From: Alkalihalobacillus bogoriensis ATCC BAA-922
Lineage (GTDB): Bacteria; Bacillota; Bacilli; Bacillales; Bacillaceae_F
Length of the DNA stretch: 64,000 nt
NCBI RefSeq assembly: GCF_000621445.1
Contig: NZ_JHYI01000006.1
Coordinates: 391,714 to 455,713, forward strand
Direction of reading: 5' to 3'
In this document: piece after piece, positions 7,551 to 15,211 of the stretch
Numbering within the stretch: position 1 is the first letter of the stretch
How the letters are laid out: each line of letters opens with the position of its first letter
The notes under the pieces: model-generated
Told to the model about the DNA's origin: nothing
Databases searched by the model: none
The model's input: the letters and a program-made list of their open reading frames with translations, nothing else
Program-made: the position numbers and the translations under genes

Positions 7551-9878
7551 CTATTTTTTTGTTGCTCGGATCGTTTGTATACTTATAACGGTAGCTGTGA
7601 TAACAGTTGCCAGCAGTATAAATGGTCCTAAGACATAGGTTTGGAATGGGTTAATGATAAATTCAATTTTTGCTGCACCCATAAATGACAATATACTACT
7701 TACTAAAAATGGACCGAATGTATTCGATGCGACTATACCAACTAAGAGACTTAAAACGAAAATTGTCATAATTCGTGTAACATATTGCACTTGGATTTGA
7801 TATTTAGAAAAACCGATGCTTCTCATAATATCAATTTGTGAAGCTTCTTTTGCGAGCAGCATTTTCATAAACAACAAAGTAATGACAAAGGTTAGACATG
7901 TCGCCACAACAATGAATATCATGGTCATTGTTCTTAGTTGTGCAATAACTTCTCCCAATGTTTCGTGCAAATACTCTTCAATACTCGTGACTTTTATTGG
8001 GTAAAACAAGCGACTATACTCGGCACGTTTTTGTGAAATATGAACGCCATCTTTAACATTGATATTGATAACAGACCAAATGACTTCCTCAAGACGAACC
8101 GGTAACATCGCTTTAGCTGTCCGGCCTCCATGAGTTATATCTTGGTAAATCCCACTAACAGTCAAATGCAGTTCTCCTCCAGCTGTTTCAATGATAACGT
8201 TGTCTCCTACTTTCTTTTCTAGCTCTTTTCCAAGTAAATAAGATAAACCAATTTCGTTCTCTATAGTTGGAGCATCTCCTTCCATATACTGGAGTGGAAA
8301 CATCGAAAAGTCCCCTGACTCAATATTGATATTTTCAAACACACCATCATTATTTTTCACTTTGAATTGACTTGTCAGCATAGGAGAAAACTGAGAAATA
8401 TCATTATCCATTTCTAAGTTTTCGATGATATCTTGAAAGCGTTCATTCATATCTTCTGAATACTGGATGTCAATGCGAACATCACTTTTTCCGATTCCCA
8501 TATAACTTGTAACTGTTGGTGCTTGCATCAAATTTAAGACATGGACCGGAATTAAAATCATCATTGTACTTAAAACAAAAACAAAGGCTAAGAGAACATA
8601 CAGCGTTGCTCGGCTTACAACCGCTTTAATTCCGATAAAAACATTCACATCAATAAATCTATTATTTCTAAGTGAAAAGATAGATTTACGCTTTCCTTTC
8701 ACACTTCCACCTAGTGTTCCAACATGAAGTGCATCGATGGCAGATATTTTTTTGAATTTGCCAACCATAAGACGGCAAAATAGGACAACGACAAGAAAGA
8801 GGAATAAACAGGAAAGAAAAGCTATACTTTCAATGATGACTCGGTTTGTAGGCTCCCCAACAGAACTTGCTATCATTTGGATGAGAAACGGACGCAAGAC
8901 GATAGATACACTAAAGCCAATGACAGAAGCAACACCGGCAATTAAAACATATTTATACAAATAAAGTTTGTGAATATCACTCTGCTTGATTCCTATCGCT
9001 TTTAAAACTCCTATTTCTTTATAGCTTTCTTCTATCGTTGCGACAATAACAAGTCGTGTACAAAGAAGAGCAATGACAATGACTAGAAAACTAACAACAA
9101 TAAGAAGCATGGCGACCATACCATCAGATACGGTATAAAGTAACATAATAGAATGAATATCGACAGCTGGCCCTGTTTGCGGTAATGGAGAAGATTGGTA
9201 CATACTGTGGAAATCAGCGATTCGACTTTTATCATGCAATGAAAATTCAATTAAATATTCAATTTCACCAATTGTATTTCGTAATTCTTCAAAATCATCA
9301 TCATGTACTAAAAAACGTTTGGAATGGATAATCGCTGGGTTCATAAGTGAATCTTTAATGAAATAGCCGATCGTGAACTGCTTTGTTATTTTTCCGTCTC
9401 GAATTATAACTGTATCCCCGATTTGTACTTGGTTTTTTTCTTTGTAAAAAATCGGTACGCCAATCTCACCTTTTTCGATTTCAACCATTTCATTGTCCAC
9501 ATTTACGAGAAAGTCAAAGTCTTGATTTTGCTTCACGATACTAACGTCCATCACACTATTACTTTCTGGGGTATGGCTATTTCCTAAAAATAATGCAGAC
9601 CCATTAATATTGACCATTTCTACGGTTTGTTGTTCTTGAACAAGTGGATTGGCAATACTCCATTCATCAATCATAGCCTGGTTTACTTCTCCAACATGCA
9701 TTTGAACAAAATCCGGTGCTTTCGCTTTTGTCACTAATTGTTCGTTCGATTGGCTTACATTCAATACGATACCAACACCACTTGACATAAGAATGGCGGA
9801 CAACAGGATGAAAGTAAACAAAGAGATATGAATGACTTTATTTTGTGTTATATCTTTTTTTATTAGCTTTTGCAGCAT
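7551..9878 (-). CDS. FtsX-like ABC permease
   Basis: 775 residues with two repeats of one N-terminal helix, a large extracytoplasmic domain and three helices: helices near 18-40, 255-285, 305-330, 350-372, 425-447, 655-680, 705-725 and 745-768. Motifs ESYKEIGVLKAIGIKQSDI and ASQIDIMRSIGFSKYQIQV are the two FtsX-domain cytoplasmic signatures. This is the MacB/LolC-type mechanotransmission layout, used for lipid, peptide or drug export rather than classical import. Start ATG 9878 follows AGGTGCGAAT. Substrate unknown. Confidence 0.88.
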   Translation of the reverse strand: MLQKLIKKDITQNKVIHISLFTFILLSAILMSSGVGIVLNVSQSNEQLVTKAKAPDFVQMHVGEVNQAMIDEWSIANPLVQEQQTVEMVNINGSALFLGNSHTPESNSVMDVSIVKQNQDFDFLVNVDNEMVEIEKGEIGVPIFYKEKNQVQIGDTVIIRDGKITKQFTIGYFIKDSLMNPAIIHSKRFLVHDDDFEELRNTIGEIEYLIEFSLHDKSRIADFHSMYQSSPLPQTGPAVDIHSIMLLYTVSDGMVAMLLIVVSFLVIVIALLCTRLVIVATIEESYKEIGVLKAIGIKQSDIHKLYLYKYVLIAGVASVIGFSVSIVLRPFLIQMIASSVGEPTNRVIIESIAFLSCLFLFLVVVLFCRLMVGKFKKISAIDALHVGTLGGSVKGKRKSIFSLRNNRFIDVNVFIGIKAVVSRATLYVLLAFVFVLSTMMILIPVHVLNLMQAPTVTSYMGIGKSDVRIDIQYSEDMNERFQDIIENLEMDNDISQFSPMLTSQFKVKNNDGVFENINIESGDFSMFPLQYMEGDAPTIENEIGLSYLLGKELEKKVGDNVIIETAGGELHLTVSGIYQDITHGGRTAKAMLPVRLEEVIWSVININVKDGVHISQKRAEYSRLFYPIKVTSIEEYLHETLGEVIAQLRTMTMIFIVVATCLTFVITLLFMKMLLAKEASQIDIMRSIGFSKYQIQVQYVTRIMTIFVLSLLVGIVASNTFGPFLVSSILSFMGAAKIEFIINPFQTYVLGPFILLATVITATVISIQTIRATKK

Positions 9879-9908
9879 ATTCGCACCTCAGCTTATTGGT
9901 TTCCGAAA

Positions 9909-10745
9909 CTATTGTTGAAATATATCTTTGTTTCCACCAGTACGGTGAATGTTAGTAAAATCTACTTTTGTAAAGGCTAACGTAGCAAGAATAAAAAATG
10001 TAATCCCAAAGATGACAATAAACAGGATGCTCATTTGTGGAGTAATGATAAAATGATTGATTTGAAAAGCAAGTTGTTCTGCTACTAACTCTTCTGTCGT
10101 TAGAGAAAATTTCTCCAAACTTAACGTTCGAAAAAAAGCAGCCGCATACGTCATTGGGTTAAATAAAGCAACGACTTGTAATGCATTTGGTAGAAGACTA
10201 AGTGGAATATAAACACCACACAAAAAGGTAATGGGCGTAGTAATCGCTACTGTGGCTATTTGGAAGGTCTGTGCATTCTTTACTGAAGTGGCGACGAATA
10301 GTCCGAAGGCTGAAAAAACAAGACCAGTGAAAATCATAAACACAACTGTAAAAATGGGAGTAAGGATAGAATGATAGGTTAATCCTATGAAATAACCAAA
10401 AACTAAGATGATGATTCCTTGAAATGTGGCAATCGTAGTAGATGACAAGATTTGACCAATTGCAATATATCCTCTCTTGACTGGACTAACTAGCACTTCT
10501 TTCATATAACCAGAAACAATGTCATCGATCGTAGTAGTAGAGACGTTTAACGATGTTTGAAAAACAACAATCATGATAATCCCAGTTAAAACATAATACA
10601 TTGGGTTTTCAATAAACACACTTTGAAAGATTGTACTTAATAAATACATATAGAAAAACGGCATAATGACGATAAGGACAAGTTGTACTCGATTGCGAAA
10701 AAACAATTTCACATGACGAAGCCATATGGCATAAATGACCCTCAT
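9909..10745 (-). CDS. ABC-2 type permease
   Basis: 278 residues, six hydrophobic segments, with an ABC-2 export layout (YAIWLRHVKLFFRNRVQLVL at the N-terminus; SGYMKEVLVSPVKRGYIAIG; LCGVYIPLSLLPNALQVVAL). It resembles the DrrB/NodJ branch of drug and polyketide exporters. Its start ATG overlaps the stop of the upstream ATPase gene (ATGA), so the two are coupled and should form a heteromeric exporter. Confidence 0.88.
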   Translation of the reverse strand: MRVIYAIWLRHVKLFFRNRVQLVLIVIMPFFYMYLLSTIFQSVFIENPMYYVLTGIIMIVVFQTSLNVSTTTIDDIVSGYMKEVLVSPVKRGYIAIGQILSSTTIATFQGIIILVFGYFIGLTYHSILTPIFTVVFMIFTGLVFSAFGLFVATSVKNAQTFQIATVAITTPITFLCGVYIPLSLLPNALQVVALFNPMTYAAAFFRTLSLEKFSLTTEELVAEQLAFQINHFIITPQMSILFIVIFGITFFILATLAFTKVDFTNIHRTGGNKDIFQQ

Positions 10746-11668
10746 TTCATGACCCCTTCCCGCATTTCTCTTCCTGTTAATTCCAGAAATACATCTTGTA
10801 GTGTTCCTTTTTTAATTTCAATACTTTGGATAAGCTCTCTATGTTTTGCAATAATATCGAGCAAGACTGCCAAAACTGCTATCTCAATGTAGAAAATTTG
10901 CTCTTCTTTTTTATAAGGGAGGTCGTTTGATTGTAACAGTGCTTGTAAGCTTTCTGGCTGAGAGGATATAATTTTCGCCCTGTCTTTTGTATATTGTTTC
11001 TTTAAGTGTTCTGGTGTATCAAATGCAATAATTTTACCTTTGTCTATTATCGCTACTTTATCGGAAATTTCTGCTTCCTCCATATAATGAGTTGTAAGAA
11101 AAATCGTCATGTTTCTTTCTTTTTGAAGTTTACAAATATAGTCCCAAATATGAGCTCTTGTTTGTGGGTCAAGACCTGTGGTCGGCTCATCTAAAAATAA
11201 CACTTTTGGAAAATGAAGAAGACTCCTCGCCAATTCTACCCTTCGTTTCATCCCACCTGACAAGCTACTTACGATGGCTTTTCTCCAATCTAGTAAATCA
11301 ACAATGGAAAGGACAAACGTTATCCGTTCGTGAATCAGTTCTTTTTTAATCCCGTAAAAATAACAGTGCATTTTCAAATTTTCTTCGACTGTCATTTTTA
11401 CATCTAACGTCGCATCCTGAAACACAACACCGATTGTTTTACGCACTGCATCTTTTTTTACACTAATGTCCATGTTATCAATTAGTAAAGTCCCTGATGT
11501 TTTATCAACAATGGTACAAAGTGTATTTATTGTTGTGCTTTTTCCTGCTCCATTTGGCCCTAAAAAAGCAAATATACTTCCTCTTTCCACAGTAAAAGAA
11601 ACATGATTCACAGCGTTAAAGTTTCCGTATGATTTAACAAAATCTTCAACGACTATAATGTTGTCCAT
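10742..11668 (-). CDS. ABC exporter ATPase (DrrA type)
   Basis: 308 residues: Walker A GPNGAGKST (~37-45), Q-loop VFQDATLD, signature LSGGMKRRVELAR (~139-151), Walker B VLFLDEPTTGLDP, H-loop TTHYMEEAE, and a C-terminal ~80-residue extension typical of the DrrA daunorubicin-resistance class. It is paired by 4-bp overlap with the ABC-2 permease gene. AAGGGGTGA lies 9 nt upstream of ATG 11668. Confidence 0.9.
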   Translation of the reverse strand: MDNIIVVEDFVKSYGNFNAVNHVSFTVERGSIFAFLGPNGAGKSTTINTLCTIVDKTSGTLLIDNMDISVKKDAVRKTIGVVFQDATLDVKMTVEENLKMHCYFYGIKKELIHERITFVLSIVDLLDWRKAIVSSLSGGMKRRVELARSLLHFPKVLFLDEPTTGLDPQTRAHIWDYICKLQKERNMTIFLTTHYMEEAEISDKVAIIDKGKIIAFDTPEHLKKQYTKDRAKIISSQPESLQALLQSNDLPYKKEEQIFYIEIAVLAVLLDIIAKHRELIQSIEIKKGTLQDVFLELTGREMREGVMK

Positions 11669-11674
11669 TCCAGT

Positions 11675-11857
11675 TCACCCCTTCGCTGTAAAAAGTCGTA
11701 GAATTTGAGAAACTTGCTCTAATGCTACTGTCATATTTTTCGATTTAGATAATTCTTCACTTACCACTTCTTCCATCTCTGTTATCACTTTAATGCAATC
11801 TTCAATGTGCACACCCGATCGTTCAGATACTTTTATTGCGATTTCCGTTTTATTCAT
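11675..11857 (-). CDS. Truncated HU-like small protein
   Basis: 60 residues. MNKTEIAIKVSERSGVHIED followed by CIKVITEMEEVVSEEL matches the N-terminal helical dimerisation half of HU proteins (compare [20 protein letters not shown] in the full HU gene at 47774), but the DNA-clamping beta arms are absent and the tail is a short helix. Start ATG 11857 is placed 6 nt after TAGGTG and overlaps the tetR stop by 8 bp, so it is coupled to the regulator. It may form dimers without binding DNA, or partner a full HU. Role in the ABC operon is unknown. Confidence 0.55.
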   Translation of the reverse strand: MNKTEIAIKVSERSGVHIEDCIKVITEMEEVVSEELSKSKNMTVALEQVSQILRLFTAKG

Positions 11858-12506
11858 TCGAATCACCTACTTCAGTATGAGATTGAGCAAGAACGTCTAA
11901 CACATAGTGAAAGCTCCCTTTTTGAGCCCCTAACGTCGTTTCTAAAATATGAATAAACGCGACCGCCTTTTCTGCTAGTTCATTTGGTTCCCACTGGAAA
12001 ATACCTTCATCAAATAAAAATTGGGACGACACTAATAAAAATTCTACGGTTTCTTTAGGATACGGAGTTTGAAATGTTCCTTCTTTAATACCTTGTTCTA
12101 TAACATCCGTCAGTTTTGGCGTCAGACAATGAATCGTTTCAACTAAACTTTTCTGATGCATCTCGGCATTATTGACATTATGCAATTGCTCGATCATCTC
12201 TGCCTTCCTTCCTGTATCTGGCTTTTGCGCCATTAAAATGCTCATTATTTTTTCATGCGCTCCCATACTCGGTTCTTCTGCAATGGCTTTTGCCATTTCG
12301 ACTCCGGCATTTATAAATCTCATGACAATGGCATCCATAATTTCTTCCTTTGATTTGAAGTAATAATATAACGTACCTTTCGCTATCCCTACCGCATCAA
12401 GTATGTCTTTAATTGTCGTTTCCGAATATCCCTTTGTTGTAAAAAGAATTTCAGCTTCATCTAATATTTCATTTCTTCTTTCTTCTGGGTTTTTAACAAT
12501 ACGCAT
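11850..12506 (-). CDS. TetR/AcrR-family repressor of the ABC operon
   Basis: 218 residues: N-terminal HTH (NEILDEAEILFTTKGYSETT ... GIAKGTLYYYFKSKEEI, residues ~10-52), then a helical ligand domain. First gene of a six-gene operon with two ABC systems, the usual arrangement for a drug-responsive repressor. Start ATG 12506 lies 7 nt after GGAGG; the ATG at 12512 is only 1 nt from it. A perfect palindrome directly upstream (12520-12546) is the likely operator, giving autoregulation and control of the whole operon. Confidence 0.88.
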   Translation of the reverse strand: MRIVKNPEERRNEILDEAEILFTTKGYSETTIKDILDAVGIAKGTLYYYFKSKEEIMDAIVMRFINAGVEMAKAIAEEPSMGAHEKIMSILMAQKPDTGRKAEMIEQLHNVNNAEMHQKSLVETIHCLTPKLTDVIEQGIKEGTFQTPYPKETVEFLLVSSQFLFDEGIFQWEPNELAEKAVAFIHILETTLGAQKGSFHYVLDVLAQSHTEVGDSNE

Positions 12507-12519
12507 TTTCATACCTCCG

Positions 12520-12546
12520 TTTATAGACCGACTGTCGGTCTATAAA
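12520..12546 (-). promoter_or_regulatory. TetR-type operator palindrome
   Basis: 27-bp perfect inverted repeat, 13-bp arms around one base, core GACCGACTGTCGGTC. It ends 2 nt from the ribosome site of the tetR gene. Binding here would block the operon promoter or early transcript. Confidence 0.85.
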
Positions 12547-12635
12547 AATAATAACAATATTTCCTTTTTTAGTCAAATGTATTTTTGAGCTGTAACTTTC
12601 CTATTGCTGCTCGTCGGGATTCACTTTATACATAC

Positions 12636-12680
12636 AAAAAACCTCAGGAGACAAATTAAATCGTCATGCCGAGGTTTTTT
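12636..12680. terminator. Bidirectional terminator
   Basis: AAAAAACCTC and GAGGTTTTTT arms separated by 25 nt, between the tetR promoter and the stop of the CDGSH gene on -. Confidence 0.7.
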
Positions 12681-12685
12681 ATCAT

Positions 12686-12895
12686 TTATTCTTTTGCTCT
12701 TGGTGCACTATGAAATGTGATCGTTTTATGTGTTCCGTCACAAAACGGCATCTTACTCGATTGACCACAGCGACAAAGAGAAAAACTCTTTCCTACTTTA
12801 AATGGATTGCCCTCACCATCAACGAGTTCGACATCACCATTCACTCGGATTGAGCCATTATCATTAATTTTGATGACCACTTTTTCTTCTGCCAA
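12686..12895 (-). CDS. CDGSH iron-sulfur protein
   Basis: 69 residues with the CDGSH [2Fe-2S] motif CRCGQSSKMPFCDGTH (three cysteines and one histidine as ligands). This family handles electron or iron-sulfur cluster transfer in the cytoplasm; its partner is unknown. The best start is TTG 12895 (TAGGTG 6 nt upstream); a GTG at 12904 overlaps that site. Monocistronic, terminated at 12636-12680. Confidence 0.85.
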   Translation of the reverse strand: MAEEKVVIKINDNGSIRVNGDVELVDGEGNPFKVGKSFSLCRCGQSSKMPFCDGTHKTITFHSAPRAKE

Positions 12896-13123
12896 GGAAT
12901 TCACCTACCTTCTATATTTACGTTTAAACAAAATCAATCATCTTTATTCATAAACTATGCGCTAGCCTTGTACAGTGTCCAATCGTATCTGCCTCAAACG
13001 CAGGATGAGAGTGTTAATACGCCTTCCATATTGAAAGCAGTTCCAATCTTTTCACACGACTTTTCATTCAAAACGTTTTATAATAATGGTCTAATGTTAA
13101 TTTTACTGGAGGTTTAAAATACA

Positions 13124-13399
13124 ATGAACAAAAAACTTGTGGCACTAAGAGAAGTCTCAAGAGAAGAGTTTATGGAATTAGCGCAAAGCGGAACTCGGGA
13201 GTTATTTGACTTAGGACAATTTAAAGTCCTAGATGCGTGGAAAGGCGAGGAACAACGTCAGTTTGTCTATGATATGGGCCCACACCGTTGTTTTGAAATC
13301 GATAAGAATACAGGCTATGATTTAGTCACCGCTTTTTATTGTGGAGGGAATAAACAAGAGCTTAACGAAACTTTACAACATATTGTTTCTTCTGTTTAA
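13124..13399 (+). CDS. Conserved small protein of unknown function
   Basis: 91 residues, cytoplasmic, no membrane segment. Visible features are an acidic/aromatic middle (LFDLGQFKVLDAWKGEEQRQ) and MGPHRCFEIDKNTGYDL. Good GGAGG site before ATG 13124 and a long hairpin after the stop. I do not recognise the family. Confidence 0.7.
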   Translation: MNKKLVALREVSREEFMELAQSGTRELFDLGQFKVLDAWKGEEQRQFVYDMGPHRCFEIDKNTGYDLVTAFYCGGNKQELNETLQHIVSSV

Positions 13400-13401
13400 A
13401 A

Positions 13402-13446
13402 AAGAACTTCAAGCTGTCGATCATGTATCGGCAGCTTGAAGTTCTT
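13402..13446. terminator. Long hairpin after 13124-13399
   Basis: About 20-bp near-perfect stem (outer arms AAGAACTTCAAGCTG and CAGCTTGAAGTTCTT). It has no T-run because repeat copy c begins at once. Confidence 0.7.
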
Positions 13447-13630
13447 ACGGACTTCTGTTCCGCTATTTCTAGAAAAAGTCACGTTTGTCAGTTGCTAACG
13501 GACATTGGTTCCGCTAAATCGGTAAAAATGAGGTTTTCCGTCCTTAAATTGGTCAATTAACGGAACAGGTGCCCGATACAAATTGAGAAACGGGGGTTTT
13601 TCACGAAATAGCGGAATAAATGTCCGTTAC
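13446..13630. repeat. Composite palindromic repeat family A, copy c
   Basis: Forward modules start at 13448 and 13499, inverted modules end at 13577 and 13628: 51 / 78 / 51 bp. Between convergent genes. This copy shows the module CGGACTTCTGTTCCGCTATT clearly. Confidence 0.88.
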
Positions 13631-13708
13631 GGAAATGACAAGAAAAGAACCTACTATTTTTTATCGTTTCATAGCCTTTCCCACAATACTCTGTTTATAA
13701 ATCACCAA

Positions 13709-15034
13709 TTAATAATTCTGCATCATATCTTGACTAAAAAAGCCATCCATATCAACCAATCCGTCGAATGACCAAGTTAGTCCTTGATCATTTGAAATCA
13801 TTTTAGCAACAACCGTGCCACCTAAATAATCTCCTTCTTGTCCTTGATTTACTAAAAGGACACCGTAATCTCCGTTAAAAATAGGGACATCATAAACAGT
13901 GAATACTTCTTTAAATTCTTCCGGGATACTAACGTCGGCCTCGTGCCAACTTTCTCCTCCATTATCTGTTCGATAAAGCACATAACCAAAAGAAAGATAA
14001 CCTAACTCGTTATTGATAAAATTCCCGTTCGTAACGAGAGATGTTCCACTAGTAGGTGTGACTTTATACCAAGAATATCCGCCGTCATTTGTTTTAAATA
14101 TAATGTGTCCTTCCACTGTCATTGTACGGTAACCTGTGGCAATTAAATACCCGTCGTCTTCAGAGGTGAACCCAAGCAAACGCAATCGTACCCCTGGTAT
14201 TTCCCTTGTTATAAAAATATCCTCCCATGTCGCCCCCTGATTTCTTGTTAGTAATAATCGTAGCTCTTGATCTCCACCGATTACAAATGCTGTTCTCTCT
14301 GGACTTATGACATAACTACCCTCTATTAAAACATGTTGTGTCCCGTTATAGTCTCCTTCAAACAATCTTGAAATTTCAACAGGTACATCTAACCAATCTC
14401 CACCGTCATTATATGTAACTTTTAATGTGTCTTCTACAATTTCATAACGAAACAAATCTTCTTTCTGATTTAACCCTACTTCAGTCTCATATTCTATTTT
14501 ATCTTGAACAGAAGGAAGACCAATGAATTTATTCGTGTCCCATTCAATTTTTTCTAATGTATATGTGTCATCTTGATTCTTAGAAATGAACAATTTCCAA
14601 ACTAGATCAAGTACGGTTCGGTTCTCTTCAATATTACCCCAATTTGTCTGTTCGATGTCTTCTCCTAATAACACGTGGAAAATAGCAGCAACGACAAACT
14701 CATCCTCTTCATTTCCTTCTAGAAACTGAAATCTTGGATTATAAGCTTTCGTTAGTAACCTGTCCTCTTCTAACTTATTTACAAAACTTGACCATATGTG
14801 AGAATAGACTAAATTTGAATTAAATAACCCTTCATCTAATCGCATTGTCATCGGTAAATACTCAAAAACTATATCTTTTTCTAATGTTTCTACTTGTTTA
14901 TGATTAACACTATCTTCATTTCCTTCAGAAACTTCTACTTCTTTGTGAGACTCGATTACAAAAATAACAAAAAGTAAAATGACGACAACTAACATTTTAA
15001 AAAGTATATCTATTTTTTTCGGGAGCTTCTTCAT
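13709..15034 (-). CDS. Membrane-anchored BNR/Asp-box beta-propeller protein
   Basis: 441 residues. One N-terminal membrane segment (residues ~9-27) leaves the rest outside the cell. The C-terminal half has repeated Asp-box motifs: TRNQGATW, KTNDGGYSW, RTDNGGESW and SNDQGLTW, each in a S/T-x-D/N-x-G-x-T-W frame, as in sialidase-type propellers and photosystem assembly YCF48-like folds. No catalytic sialidase residues are evident. Probably a surface binding or scaffold protein. Start ATG 15034 follows AAGGAGAAACGT. Confidence 0.75.
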   Translation of the reverse strand: MKKLPKKIDILFKMLVVVILLFVIFVIESHKEVEVSEGNEDSVNHKQVETLEKDIVFEYLPMTMRLDEGLFNSNLVYSHIWSSFVNKLEEDRLLTKAYNPRFQFLEGNEEDEFVVAAIFHVLLGEDIEQTNWGNIEENRTVLDLVWKLFISKNQDDTYTLEKIEWDTNKFIGLPSVQDKIEYETEVGLNQKEDLFRYEIVEDTLKVTYNDGGDWLDVPVEISRLFEGDYNGTQHVLIEGSYVISPERTAFVIGGDQELRLLLTRNQGATWEDIFITREIPGVRLRLLGFTSEDDGYLIATGYRTMTVEGHIIFKTNDGGYSWYKVTPTSGTSLVTNGNFINNELGYLSFGYVLYRTDNGGESWHEADVSIPEEFKEVFTVYDVPIFNGDYGVLLVNQGQEGDYLGGTVVAKMISNDQGLTWSFDGLVDMDGFFSQDMMQNY

Positions 15035-15160
15035 ACGTTTCTCCTTTATAATCCGATTCTCACTTTAATCATAAACGTTTCAGTTAAATTTTGGAAGGCA
15101 AACTTCACTTATAAAAGAAATTTCAATAGAAAGCTAACCTTCTCCGCTCCATACTCAATT

Positions 15161-15206
15161 AAAAAGCGCCTGCCCCCAATGTATTCACGAAATAGGGTCA
15201 GACGCA
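15161..15206 (-). terminator. Terminator of the GH3 gene
   Basis: On the - strand GCGTCTGACCC pairs with GGGGCAGGCGC, followed by TTTTT. Confidence 0.65.
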
Positions 15207-15211
15207 TCTAT

